The notes under the pieces were generated by a model. It was not told the origin of the DNA and did no database searches. It was given only the letters and a program-made list of their open reading frames with translations. Positions 1 through 8,301 of a stretch of DNA of 58,968 nucleotides are shown piece after piece. The position numbers were made by a program, and so were the translations under genes. This DNA is from Rickettsiales bacterium (GTDB taxonomy: Bacteria; Bacteroidota; Bacteroidia; Cytophagales; Cyclobacteriaceae). How positions within the stretch are numbered: the first letter of the stretch is position 1; each line of letters begins with the position of its first letter. The stretch spans positions 23,594-82,561 of the forward strand of contig PBTY01000065.1 in assembly GCA_002729235.1 (NCBI GenBank), in the 5' to 3' direction.

Positions 1-213
1 CCCCAAATATCATCATTTCTCATTTCAATTAGGGTTTGGACTTGAATGATGGAAGGGTATCAATTGTATGATCTTCTTGCTTATTTAGAATCATGATAAA
101 GAGCATTTAGTGGGATGATGGAGGCACCAAATAGATTGATTTTTTGTTTTGCTGATATAGGTGAATGATCTGGAGCAATTCGATTTTTTGTATACAATAA
201 AAGAGCCTCGATC

Positions 214-903
214 ATGAAAATTAATTTGAAGAACTACATGTCGGAGCGTGAAAAATCGCTTCACAAACAATCTATACCCGGACCAGCCATTACTGTATCC
301 AGAACTTATGGTTGCGATGAGCATGAATTTGTAAAAGCACTTATTCGAAAACTCAATCAACTTCGAGATAAAGGACTTAAATCACATGCCTGGAAGTACA
401 TCAATCGAGAGATTATTGAGGAGTCTGCGAAACAGCTAAAAATGCAGGCATATGATGTGGAGAACCGTGTGATGGTTCATCATGAACCTCAATCTGAATG
501 GTTTGCCAATTTCGATTCTCACAAGAAATTATCTGACTCTGAAATCATTGATGTGATCAAGGATATGATCACCACCTATGCGAAGAAAGGGAATGTGATC
601 ATTATTGGTCGGGGAGGAATTGGTGTGGTCAAGTCTATGCCAAATAGTTTGCACATTCGTTTGAATGCGCCTATTGATTACAGAATTGGAATAGTAGCTA
701 AACAAATGAATATGAATCCTATGGATGCTGAGGAAATGATTCGCAGCATTGATAATCAACGGAAAAAATGGGCAGAACACCTCATTGAAAGACCAATAGA
801 TGATGCAGCATTTGATCTGGTCTTTAATATGGAAAGAATGAAAGTTGATGAGATGTCTGATCAGGTGGTCAACTTACTGGTCAAAAGAAAGTTGGTAGGG
901 TAA
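214..903 (+). CDS. cytidylate kinase-like family protein
   Basis: A 229-residue protein of the cytidylate kinase-like family, a nucleoside-monophosphate-kinase fold separate from the essential Cmk. The N-terminus has the family block ITVSRTYG (about residues 26-33), but the next stretch is GCDEHEF where relatives carry a glycine-rich phosphate loop, so ATP binding may be altered. A second family motif, IIIGRGGIG, lies near residues 129-137. The C-terminal FDLVFNMERM (about 200-209) matches the family's conserved last strand. The ATG start at 214 is the first in frame after the upstream gap. It converges on the universal stress gene with 9 bases between stops. Family call is fairly sure; activity is unknown. 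Confidence 0.8.
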   Translation: MKINLKNYMSEREKSLHKQSIPGPAITVSRTYGCDEHEFVKALIRKLNQLRDKGLKSHAWKYINREIIEESAKQLKMQAYDVENRVMVHHEPQSEWFANFDSHKKLSDSEIIDVIKDMITTYAKKGNVIIIGRGGIGVVKSMPNSLHIRLNAPIDYRIGIVAKQMNMNPMDAEEMIRSIDNQRKKWAEHLIERPIDDAAFDLVFNMERMKVDEMSDQVVNLLVKRKLVG

Positions 904-912
904 TGGTGTTAT

Positions 913-1350
913 TTACTCATTGATTGGTACGACCAAAACTGGAATATTGGACTTCTTAATAATATCGGAAGAAACACTCCCGAGTAATGCTTTGTAAAAA
1001 AGCCCATGCTTTCTGTGTCCAGTAATGATTAGATCGGCGCTGAGTTTTGTAGCTTCATCTAGCACGGTTTCGGTGGTTGGACCTTGTACAAGAAGACTTT
1101 CTACATCAAGACCCTGGTCTTGAATCGCAGTGGAATATTTCTGAATTTTTTGATGCTCCGTCTTGAGTTGAGTGGCTCTGGAGTCACGCTCTGTTTGAGG
1201 GCCTGCATCGAACCCTACAAAATCTGGATTAGGGGCTGCTATATGAATAATCCAAAGTTTGGATTTGAAAGGTTTAGCTAGCTGAATGGCTTTTTTCAAG
1301 ATTATTTTATCACCACTATGAAAGTCTACTGCAACAAGGATGTTTTTCAT
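913..1350 (-). CDS. universal stress protein (UspA family)
   Basis: A 145-residue single-domain UspA-type protein, probably cytoplasmic. The N-terminal strand ILVAVDFHSGD and the C-terminal block GHRKHG...LLGSVSSDII (about residues 110-128) match the nucleotide-binding signature G-2x-G-9x-G-S/T, except that the second glycine is lysine. ATP binding therefore cannot be assumed. It lies 86 bases downstream of the HMA-AraC gene on the same strand and may share its transcript. In Bacteroidota such proteins are often induced by oxygen limitation or stress; no clear operator is visible here. Confidence 0.9.
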   Translation of the reverse strand: MKNILVAVDFHSGDKIILKKAIQLAKPFKSKLWIIHIAAPNPDFVGFDAGPQTERDSRATQLKTEHQKIQKYSTAIQDQGLDVESLLVQGPTTETVLDEATKLSADLIITGHRKHGLFYKALLGSVSSDIIKKSNIPVLVVPINE

Positions 1351-1436
1351 TAGAATGGGGTTTTGTTGAGAAAATCAATAGCTGATGTGGTAAGATAAAT
1401 TTAACCAATCAAGGCCAGTATCCGAAAGTCAGATGG

Positions 1437-2003
1437 CTATATTTCATCAATGTTTTTCCGATGATTGTCTTTCTGTTTTTTAAATTCAGAAGGAGTCATA
1501 CCTGTCTCTTTTTTGAATTGAGTAGATAGGTGAGCTACACTACTATAATCCAATTGTAACGCAATTTGTGAAAGGGTTAATTGATCATACCGAAGAAGCT
1601 CTTTTACCTTCTCAATTTTCTGTGACATGATGAACTTCTCAATAGTAACACCCTCAACTGACGAAAACAACCTGCTAAGTGAGCTGTAGTCTTGATGCAG
1701 CTTTTCAGACAAGTACGTAGAGAAGTTGACTTTTAAAGGTTCTTTTTGGTAATGGACTTGTTCGACAATGGCAGCCTTGATTTGTGTGATGATCGCTGAC
1801 TTTCCAGGATTGAGTAATTCAAAACCTTGTTGAGAAAGATTGCTTTCAATTTGATGTATTTGTTGATCCGTAAGTGGTGTGGATATTTTCACCTCTCCCA
1901 ATGAAACCATGTCAGGTGCTATTCCTGCTTCCTCAAAACTTTTGGTAACAGCCGCAATGCATCTTGGACAAACCATGTTCTTTACATATATCGTTTCTGC
2001 CAT
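1437..2003 (-). CDS. AraC-family regulator with N-terminal heavy-metal-associated-like domain
   Basis: A 188-residue fusion. Residues 1-65 look like a ferredoxin-fold HMA domain, with the metal motif MVCPRC (about residues 10-15; Cys-x-x-Cys). Residues 85-180 form an AraC-type double helix-turn-helix, including LTLSQIALQLDYSSVAHLSTQFKKETGMTP-type features ending in TPSEFKKQ. The architecture suggests a transcription factor that senses a soft metal such as copper through the CxxC pair; this is inference. It is divergent from the DUF1801 gene with only 50 bases between starts, and the usp gene follows it. No metal efflux gene is adjacent. Confidence 0.85.
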   Translation of the reverse strand: MAETIYVKNMVCPRCIAAVTKSFEEAGIAPDMVSLGEVKISTPLTDQQIHQIESNLSQQGFELLNPGKSAIITQIKAAIVEQVHYQKEPLKVNFSTYLSEKLHQDYSSLSRLFSSVEGVTIEKFIMSQKIEKVKELLRYDQLTLSQIALQLDYSSVAHLSTQFKKETGMTPSEFKKQKDNHRKNIDEI

Positions 2004-2053
2004 ATAGTACTAAACCAATCTTTGACCTAATTTGTGCTAAGATACCATCAATT

Positions 2054-2392
2054 ATGTCACCATTAGAAGCCTATTTTGACGAGAAACCTGAGCCATTAAA
2101 AGGAACTTTAGCCGCTCTGAAACAAATCATTATGAGCAGTGACTCTCGGATTGAGATTGCTTTCAAGTATCGGACGGCATTCTTTTGCATTGCCAATAAG
2201 AATGTCTGTTACTTGTCGATCAATACCAAAGGCCAGTTGTACATCGGGTTTATTCTTGGTTATAAGCTTCAGCATTCATCTCTAGCGGTTGAGGGAAGAA
2301 AGCAGATTAAGGTGTACTATGTAGACCCAAATGAGGACATAAATTTGGAAGAACTGCAAGAGATATTACATGAGGTTGTAGCGTTGTATTAG
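2054..2392 (+). CDS. DUF1801 domain protein
   Basis: About 112 residues from the ATG at 2054; an upstream in-frame TTG at 1964 would run into the divergent regulator gene and is rejected. The protein resembles DUF1801 (YdhG/YjbR/CyaY-like fold): a central IEIAFKYRTAFFCI strand-helix region and a C-terminal acidic helix (DINLEELQEIL). Members are small cytoplasmic proteins; one subgroup has been proposed to act as an intracellular iron chaperone, which cannot be decided here. A second DUF1801 gene lies at 28204-28581. Confidence 0.7.
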   Translation: MSPLEAYFDEKPEPLKGTLAALKQIIMSSDSRIEIAFKYRTAFFCIANKNVCYLSINTKGQLYIGFILGYKLQHSSLAVEGRKQIKVYYVDPNEDINLEELQEILHEVVALY

Positions 2393-2442
2393 AAAAGCAA
2401 CAAAACAAACCCTATTGTAAGGCATTCAGATACCATTTTCAG

Positions 2443-2473
2443 TTTGACAGCCGATGATAAAAAATTAACTTGG
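2443..2473 (+). promoter_or_regulatory. putative Bacteroidota-type promoter for the GH97 gene
   Basis: TTTG at 2443-2446, 19 bases, then TAACTTGG at 2466-2473. This matches the Bacteroidota consensus TTTG (-33) and TAnnTTTG (-7) except for one base. It would start transcription near 2480, shortly before the ATG at 2502. Confidence 0.35.
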
Positions 2474-2501
2474 CATTTCATTGAACTACCCAATTCTAGA
2501 A

Positions 2502-4454
2502 ATGATGAAACGATTCCTATTTGTGTTTATCTTATTTGCTGGCATTCAACTTTCAGCACAGCAATTCTCTATCAAATCACCTGATGACCAACTTTCTATC
2601 GTTATAGATATTAACGATACCATCTCCTGGTCTGCCAGTTTATCTGGACAGGTGGTGATTCAAAAGAATCAAATTGCAGTTATTGAATCAGGTAAACGTG
2701 AGCTAGGTATTTCCGCTAAGGTTAAAAGTGAAAGCCGAGAATCATCCAAATCATATGTACCTGTGCCTGTTCCTCATAAGGATTCACGAATAGAGGAGGA
2801 TTACAACCAATTGACTTTAGAGTTTAAAGGAGGATATCGATTGTTGTTTAGAGTTTTCAATGATGGATTGGGTTATCGGTTTATCGATGGTTCCAAAAAA
2901 TCAAGACAGGTAGTTGATGAAGTAATGAACTTAACCTTTCCAGAAGGAGCAACTTCCTTTTTTCCTCAGGAGGAATCCATGTATTCGCACAATGAAAGAT
3001 TGTACCCGAAGAAGAACCTATCTGACCTTAGTAGTGATGATTTTTGCAGTCTACCAGTACTGTTTCAATCAAATGATGTGAATGTGCTTTTTACAGAAAC
3101 GGCTCTTCACGATTACCCGGGAATGTTTTTGAAGGGTGGAAATGGCACTTTGATGCAAACACAGTTTCCAAAATATGTATTGGAAGCAGTTTCAGCAAAG
3201 GACTCTCCCGATAGAAACCAGGATTTAATTTCCAAAGCGGATTACATCGCTCAACTTGAAGGAGAGAAGAAGCTGCCATGGAGGGTATTCGTCATTACTA
3301 AAGAGGATAAGGATTTGGTAGAAAGTAACTTAACATACCTTATGGCCGAGCCGACTGTGATTAATACTGATTGGATCAAACCTGGTAAAGTAGCCTGGGA
3401 CTGGTACAATGCAAACAATGTATATGGCGTGGATTTCAAATCAGGACTGAATACAGCTACATATAAGTATTACATTGATTTTGCCTCGAAAAATGGTATT
3501 GAATATGTCATTCTGGATGAAGGATGGACCAAGAGCACCACGGAAATTTTAGGATTCAATCCAGAGATGGATGTTCCAGAGTTGATAGCCTATGGCAAAG
3601 AGAAAGGTGTGGGTATCATCTTATGGGTACTATGGAAACCTCTTGATGATAATCTGAATGAGATTTTGGAAACCTATAAAAGCTGGGGAGCAAAAGGAAT
3701 CAAAGTGGACTTCATGCAGCGAAATGATCAATACATGGTTGCGTCCTATGAGAAAATTGCCAAAAAAGCTGCCGAGCTTGAATTGCTAGTGGACTACCAC
3801 GGTGCTTTCAAGCCATCTGGCCTGAGACGGAAATATCCTAATGTAATCAACTATGAAGGGGTAAAAGGTAGCGAAAACAACAAATGGAGTGCTGATGCCT
3901 CTCCTGAACACAATGTAACCATACCATTTACAAGGATGGTCGCGGGCCCCATGGATTATACTCCGGGAGCCATGAATAACAAACATGAGATTAACTACAA
4001 CATCAGCTTTGAACGACCAATGAGTTTGGGAACTCGGGCTCACCAAGTAGCGATGTATACGGTTTATGAGGCTCCTTTGCAGATGCTTTGTGAGTCACCA
4101 TCAAGGTATTATCAGGAACAAGAGACTGTTGATTTTATTACTCAGATTCCTACCGTATGGGATGAGACTGTGGTGTTAGCAGGAAAGGTTAGTGATTATA
4201 TAGCAGTTGCCAGGAGAAAAGGTGATGCCTGGTACATCGGTGCCATGACCGATTGGACAGCCAGATCACTTGATCTGGATATGAATTTTTTGGGTGATGG
4301 CACTTTTGATGTGCGGGTCTTTAAGGATGGTGTGAATGCGGATCGCTTTGCTGAGGATTTTGGATTAGAGGAGATTTCAGTAACTTCTGATTCCAAACTG
4401 ACCATTTCCATGGCTTCTGGAGGTGGCTGGTCGGCAATTATCACCAAAAAATAA
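2502..4454 (+). CDS. glycoside hydrolase family 97 (alpha-glucosidase/alpha-galactosidase type)
   Basis: About 650 residues, start placed at the ATG of MMKRFLFVF, giving a signal peptide ending in LSAQ (residues 1-20); seven residues upstream are possible. The N-terminal beta-sandwich (about 20-280) and catalytic barrel (about 285-550) match GH97. ILDEGWT is near residue 337, KVDFM has Asp near 403 and NYEGVKGSE has Glu near 452. An Asp after KV and a Glu about 50 residues later fit the retaining alpha-galactosidase branch better than inverting SusB-type alpha-glucosidases (family knowledge, not a measured activity). Probably periplasmic. The GntP permease gene follows 10 bases downstream, suggesting one transcript. 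No SusC/SusD pair is present. Confidence 0.88.
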   Translation: MMKRFLFVFILFAGIQLSAQQFSIKSPDDQLSIVIDINDTISWSASLSGQVVIQKNQIAVIESGKRELGISAKVKSESRESSKSYVPVPVPHKDSRIEEDYNQLTLEFKGGYRLLFRVFNDGLGYRFIDGSKKSRQVVDEVMNLTFPEGATSFFPQEESMYSHNERLYPKKNLSDLSSDDFCSLPVLFQSNDVNVLFTETALHDYPGMFLKGGNGTLMQTQFPKYVLEAVSAKDSPDRNQDLISKADYIAQLEGEKKLPWRVFVITKEDKDLVESNLTYLMAEPTVINTDWIKPGKVAWDWYNANNVYGVDFKSGLNTATYKYYIDFASKNGIEYVILDEGWTKSTTEILGFNPEMDVPELIAYGKEKGVGIILWVLWKPLDDNLNEILETYKSWGAKGIKVDFMQRNDQYMVASYEKIAKKAAELELLVDYHGAFKPSGLRRKYPNVINYEGVKGSENNKWSADASPEHNVTIPFTRMVAGPMDYTPGAMNNKHEINYNISFERPMSLGTRAHQVAMYTVYEAPLQMLCESPSRYYQEQETVDFITQIPTVWDETVVLAGKVSDYIAVARRKGDAWYIGAMTDWTARSLDLDMNFLGDGTFDVRVFKDGVNADRFAEDFGLEEISVTSDSKLTISMASGGGWSAIITKK

Positions 4455-4464
4455 CCCAAACCTG

Positions 4465-5778
4465 ATGACCTTTCTAATCATTCTATTGTGCATCCTTACC
4501 CTGGTTTTACTTATAACATGGGCTAAGCTGAATCCATTTTTAGCATTCGTAATTGTCTCTATTCTCACAGGAGTTGTTTTAGGAGTGCCCATCACTGAGG
4601 TAACCTCCATTGTGGAGAAAGGGATTGGAGGGATGCTTGGAGGATTGGTTATTGTCATTGTGTTGGGAGCAATGCTGGGTAAGTTGGTAGCAGAAACTGG
4701 AGCCGCTCAAAAAATCACCAATGTCTTGATGCAGATTTTTGGCCAGCGCAATATTCAATGGGCATTGATGACGACAGGGTTTGTGGTAGGCATTCCACTT
4801 TTCTATAATGTGGGTTTTGTGCTACTGGTGCCATTGATATTTGCTGTTTCTTATCAATACAAGATGAAGGCGGTATATATCGGCATTCCAATGTTAGCTG
4901 CTTTGTCGGTTACACATGGTTTTCTACCACCACATCCATCACCTACGGCTTTGGTCGGGCAATTGTCAGCAGATATGGGGTTGACCTTAATTTATGGGTT
5001 TAGTGTGGCTGTTCCAGCTATTATCCTTGCTGGACCAATTTTTGCCAAAGCCATAAAGAACATGGATGCTAAACCCTTGAAGACATTCATGGCAGAAACG
5101 AAAGCAGAACAAGATTTGCCAGGCGCATTCAATAGCTTTTTGTCCGCCTTGTTACCTGTTTTCCTATTGGGGTCGGTAGCTATTCTGAGTTTATTTTGGA
5201 AACCAGAAGGTGTTATCGGTGACTGGCTAAGCTTTATAGGAAATCCATCCATTGTAATGATATTAGCACTTGCATACGCAACCTGGTCGATAGGTTTGAA
5301 GCAAGGGCATTCCATGAAGGAAATCATGGAATTCTATACCGAGGCTATTAAAGATATTTCACCCATTTTGCTGATTGTAGCTGGTGCTGGAGCATTGAAA
5401 CAAGTGTTCATAGCTAGTGGAGTAAGCTCTGAATTGGTTGCTGGATTGCAGGAGTCCTCCATTCATCCACTGCTCCTGGGTTGGCTGATTGCTGGGATCA
5501 TTCGGGTAGCTATTGGGTCAGCTACAGTTGCTGGTCTTACAGCGGCAGGAATTATAGCACCAGTGATGGATCAAATTGGAGCTAATCCAAATCTCATGGT
5601 GCTGGCGGTTGGAGCAGGAAGTTTACTTTTCTCCCACGTAAATGATTCCGGTTTCTGGATGTACAAAGAGTATTTCAATCTCAGCATCAAAGACACCATC
5701 AAATCATGGTCTATCATGGAAACCATTGTTTCAGTGGTAGGCTTGATAGGTGTGTTGATATTGGATTTGTTTGTTTAG
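4465..5778 (+). CDS. GntP-family gluconate/organic acid:H+ symporter
   Basis: 437 residues from ATG 4465, 10 bases after the GH97 stop; a longer reading overlapping that gene has no support. It is a polytopic membrane protein with about 12-14 hydrophobic segments. Family features include GGMLGGLVIVIVLGAMLGK, a PPHPSPTALV loop (about residues 156-165), GSATVAGLTAAGI in the C-terminal half, and HVNDSGFW near the end, typical of GntP/GntT. Likely imports gluconate or a related sugar acid with protons across the inner membrane. A gluconate substrate would connect with the pentose phosphate genes at 18.7-22.5 kb, but no gluconate kinase is seen. It converges on the lipoprotein gene with 7 bases between stops. 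Confidence 0.9.
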   Translation: MTFLIILLCILTLVLLITWAKLNPFLAFVIVSILTGVVLGVPITEVTSIVEKGIGGMLGGLVIVIVLGAMLGKLVAETGAAQKITNVLMQIFGQRNIQWALMTTGFVVGIPLFYNVGFVLLVPLIFAVSYQYKMKAVYIGIPMLAALSVTHGFLPPHPSPTALVGQLSADMGLTLIYGFSVAVPAIILAGPIFAKAIKNMDAKPLKTFMAETKAEQDLPGAFNSFLSALLPVFLLGSVAILSLFWKPEGVIGDWLSFIGNPSIVMILALAYATWSIGLKQGHSMKEIMEFYTEAIKDISPILLIVAGAGALKQVFIASGVSSELVAGLQESSIHPLLLGWLIAGIIRVAIGSATVAGLTAAGIIAPVMDQIGANPNLMVLAVGAGSLLFSHVNDSGFWMYKEYFNLSIKDTIKSWSIMETIVSVVGLIGVLILDLFV

Positions 5779-5785
5779 TTCTTGG

Positions 5786-6400
5786 TTATATTTCAACTCC
5801 ACATTCCTGCAAGGAAGACTTACAAATCAAAATATCTCCAAACCCGGTTGCAAAATTTGGATGTCCCTCTGCTGATACTGAATAATAGGCCCTAACGATT
5901 GATTTATCCGGGTAGAGGTCGGAATCAGAGAAATTGAACCCTCCAAATCCTTGTAGAATACCTGCACTAAATACTCGTCTTTGAGAATCTAAAGTGTTTA
6001 GGTTCAATGCCAAGGAGTTTCCGACTGAACTTAATTGATCCAGTACCTCAAAATTTTCATTTACCACTACCACTTTGAATTTGACTATCGTATTTGATCG
6101 AAGTTCTATTTTGAAAACATCTCTTGTTGGATTAGGATAACCTACTATACTATTTAGCGATCCTATGGAGGTGCCTTCTAAACTCAAATTATCGTTGAAG
6201 TTTAGCAAACCTAATTCTCGATTGGAGAGTTGAGTGTCTGCTTGCCAGTCGGTTTCCCAGTCAATACCATAGATGCCAATTGGTTCTGCATTGATGTCTC
6301 TTAGTTGTACTCCTTCAAACGGCTTGATCGGTTCAGTTTGATCATCGCTACATCCCAATAAGGTAAATATCAAACTGGATAACAGTATTAGCTTCTTCAT
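5786..6400 (-). CDS. putative lipoprotein, unknown function
   Basis: 204 residues. The N-terminus KKLILLSSLIFTLLGC is a lipoprotein signal with the lipidated Cys at residue 17. The middle contains GYPNPTRDVFKIE (about residues 87-99), reminiscent of the YPNP motif that opens type IX secretion C-terminal sorting domains, here internal and followed by about 105 more residues. The start codon shares one base with the stop of the upstream DUF294 gene (TAATG), so it is the last gene of that operon. I do not recognise the family. Confidence 0.65.
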   Translation of the reverse strand: MKKLILLSSLIFTLLGCSDDQTEPIKPFEGVQLRDINAEPIGIYGIDWETDWQADTQLSNRELGLLNFNDNLSLEGTSIGSLNSIVGYPNPTRDVFKIELRSNTIVKFKVVVVNENFEVLDQLSSVGNSLALNLNTLDSQRRVFSAGILQGFGGFNFSDSDLYPDKSIVRAYYSVSAEGHPNFATGFGDILICKSSLQECGVEI

Positions 6401-8301
6401 TAACCAAACATATTTCTAGTAAAGATAATTTTAATGCGTTGTTGAAATTCTTCGATGACCTTAAAGATTTCTTTCAATGTCACTATTTCAATCTTGGTCA
6501 ACAATTTAGGATTCACATAATTATGAGATTCATCATGATCCTGAGCTATTTGTAATGACTGATACCTTAGACGCATTCCCATCAGGTAATAGTAGGACTG
6601 CATCAATTCGTGAAAGTCCTCGTCTGAGATAATTTTAGCTCTCCTCAAAGCCTCCAGTCGCTCACCAGTATTGGTTTCGAGAATCTTGTACTTCAGTGCA
6701 TAAACCCTTACCAGATCCACAATAGGAGTCATAGCTCTCTTGATGTTAAATACCTGTTGATCTCCTTTTGATATGGTTTTTATACCTCGGAAGAAGGTAA
6801 GTGGTGGCTCGTATTGCAAGGCATTATTAGCAAGCAATGAGAAAAAGTACTCACTAGGTTGCTCGAGTTTTTGCACAATGTGTTTTTGAAGTTCAGTTAC
6901 CAGGCTTTCTTCTCCATATATGTATCTGCAGTCAAAAAAGGTAGAGAAGTTCATCACAGCTTCATGGTCTGGATTCTCAATCCACTCGTTATAGTTTCTT
7001 TTCCAATGAGAGAGTGAGTGAGTCCATTTAGGATTTTTAGCCATCAATCCGCCTGTGCAGAAAGAGAAACCAATGAAATCCAATCGCTCAGAAACGAGTT
7101 CTGCAAAATGCAGGAAATATTTTCTAGTCTTCTCACGGAATTCGTTGGCCTTATCCTCATAAATGATGGCATTATCCTGGTCAGTCTTCAAGGTTTGCTC
7201 TTTTCTACCTTCACTACCCAGAGACATGAAAACAAACTTAGCAGGAGGGTCTCCAATTTCATGGATGACTCCCTCAATCACTTTCTGAGCGATGGTGTCA
7301 GAGATGTTGGTGATGACTTGATTAACAATCTCAGATTTGACTCCACGAGTAAGTAACTGATATACAACCTCCGGTACATGTGCCCATTTCTTTCTTAATT
7401 CTTCGGTAGTGAGCGCCAGGCGTACTGATTGAATAAAAACAAAGGGCGACTGTGCCTGATCTGATAATAGCTTGGTTCTAGATACCACTCCTATGTCTTC
7501 TCCATTCTCTTCAATGATTAGGTAGCGGATCATGTTATCGAACATGAGTAGCACGGCCTCATAAACAAATGCATGGCTGTCAATTCGGAAAATGGGACCT
7601 TCCATGATGTCCTTCACCGGAGTTGCTGAGTGCATTTGTCCACCAATGATCTTATTTCGAAGAATGATATCTGTAATGTATCCAAGTAATTCACCATTGT
7701 CCTCTACAAAGAGACAACTCAGTTTATGCTCCTCCATCAATCGGGCCGCATCATGACAAGGTGTGTGGATATTACAATGGATGATTTCCCTGGCACTTAC
7801 TGAGTCTAATCGTCTCACAAAGTATCGATCAAAAGACAGAGCCTCCACATTCATCTCTGGATTGGAGACCAGCCCGACATATTGTTCGTTCAACATTTCC
7901 TTGCCAAAGGCGGTTAGGAAGTGTTGGTAAAAGTCAGAATGTTTCTTACATAGCTCCTTAAAAAAGGTAGGTGGCAGACGATAAACAAGTGTGTTTTTCT
8001 GAGCTTCAACAGTGAGCATGGATTTTCCTTTATTCAGTAGAATGGAAAAAGCCCCATATGTACGATGAGCCTCAACTTTTTGCTTTGACTTTTTTTGGTT
8101 TTCTGATGTCAATATAAAGGCATCATAGGAGCCTTTAACGATAATATCCAGTCCTTCCACACTGGTTTTATTTTGCTGATAAAGTAGCTCACGACTGTAA
8201 TAATGAATTTCAGAGAGCTCGTTTGCTACCGTTTCCAGCTCTGTTTGTGGAAGGAGGCTGAAGGGTTCTGTGTTTTTTAAAAATGCTAATCTTTCACTCA
8301 T
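6400..8301 (-). CDS. cNMP-binding/CBS/DUF294 nucleotidyltransferase-like protein
   Basis: 633 residues, cytoplasmic. Order: cyclic-nucleotide-binding-like domain (about 10-130), two CBS motifs (about 170-290), DUF294 nucleotidyltransferase domain with GSEGRKEQTLKTDQD (about residues 350-365; GS...DxD pattern), and a DUF294 C-terminal helical domain (about 480-625). The GS and DxD pattern is that of GlnD-like nucleotidyltransferases, suggesting transfer of a nucleotide to a partner protein or metabolite under control of nucleotides bound to CBS/cNMP domains. The start overlaps the exonuclease stop by 4 bases (ATGA), which implies coupled translation. In other bacteria this pair often sits near acetate uptake and activation genes; those are absent here. 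Confidence 0.9.
   Translation of the reverse strand: MSERLAFLKNTEPFSLLPQTELETVANELSEIHYYSRELLYQQNKTSVEGLDIIVKGSYDAFILTSENQKKSKQKVEAHRTYGAFSILLNKGKSMLTVEAQKNTLVYRLPPTFFKELCKKHSDFYQHFLTAFGKEMLNEQYVGLVSNPEMNVEALSFDRYFVRRLDSVSAREIIHCNIHTPCHDAARLMEEHKLSCLFVEDNGELLGYITDIILRNKIIGGQMHSATPVKDIMEGPIFRIDSHAFVYEAVLLMFDNMIRYLIIEENGEDIGVVSRTKLLSDQAQSPFVFIQSVRLALTTEELRKKWAHVPEVVYQLLTRGVKSEIVNQVITNISDTIAQKVIEGVIHEIGDPPAKFVFMSLGSEGRKEQTLKTDQDNAIIYEDKANEFREKTRKYFLHFAELVSERLDFIGFSFCTGGLMAKNPKWTHSLSHWKRNYNEWIENPDHEAVMNFSTFFDCRYIYGEESLVTELQKHIVQKLEQPSEYFFSLLANNALQYEPPLTFFRGIKTISKGDQQVFNIKRAMTPIVDLVRVYALKYKILETNTGERLEALRRAKIISDEDFHELMQSYYYLMGMRLRYQSLQIAQDHDESHNYVNPKLLTKIEIVTLKEIFKVIEEFQQRIKIIFTRNMFG

Noticed and set aside
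1-23. Possible minus-strand gene starting at ATG 21-23 and running off the left edge
   Set aside because: Only seven codons are visible, so no product or reading frame can be supported.
1351-1400. TTGAGAAAATCAA as an FNR site upstream of the stress protein gene
   Set aside because: The repeat is 13 bases with half-site spacing one base short of the FNR consensus TTGAT-N4-ATCAA.
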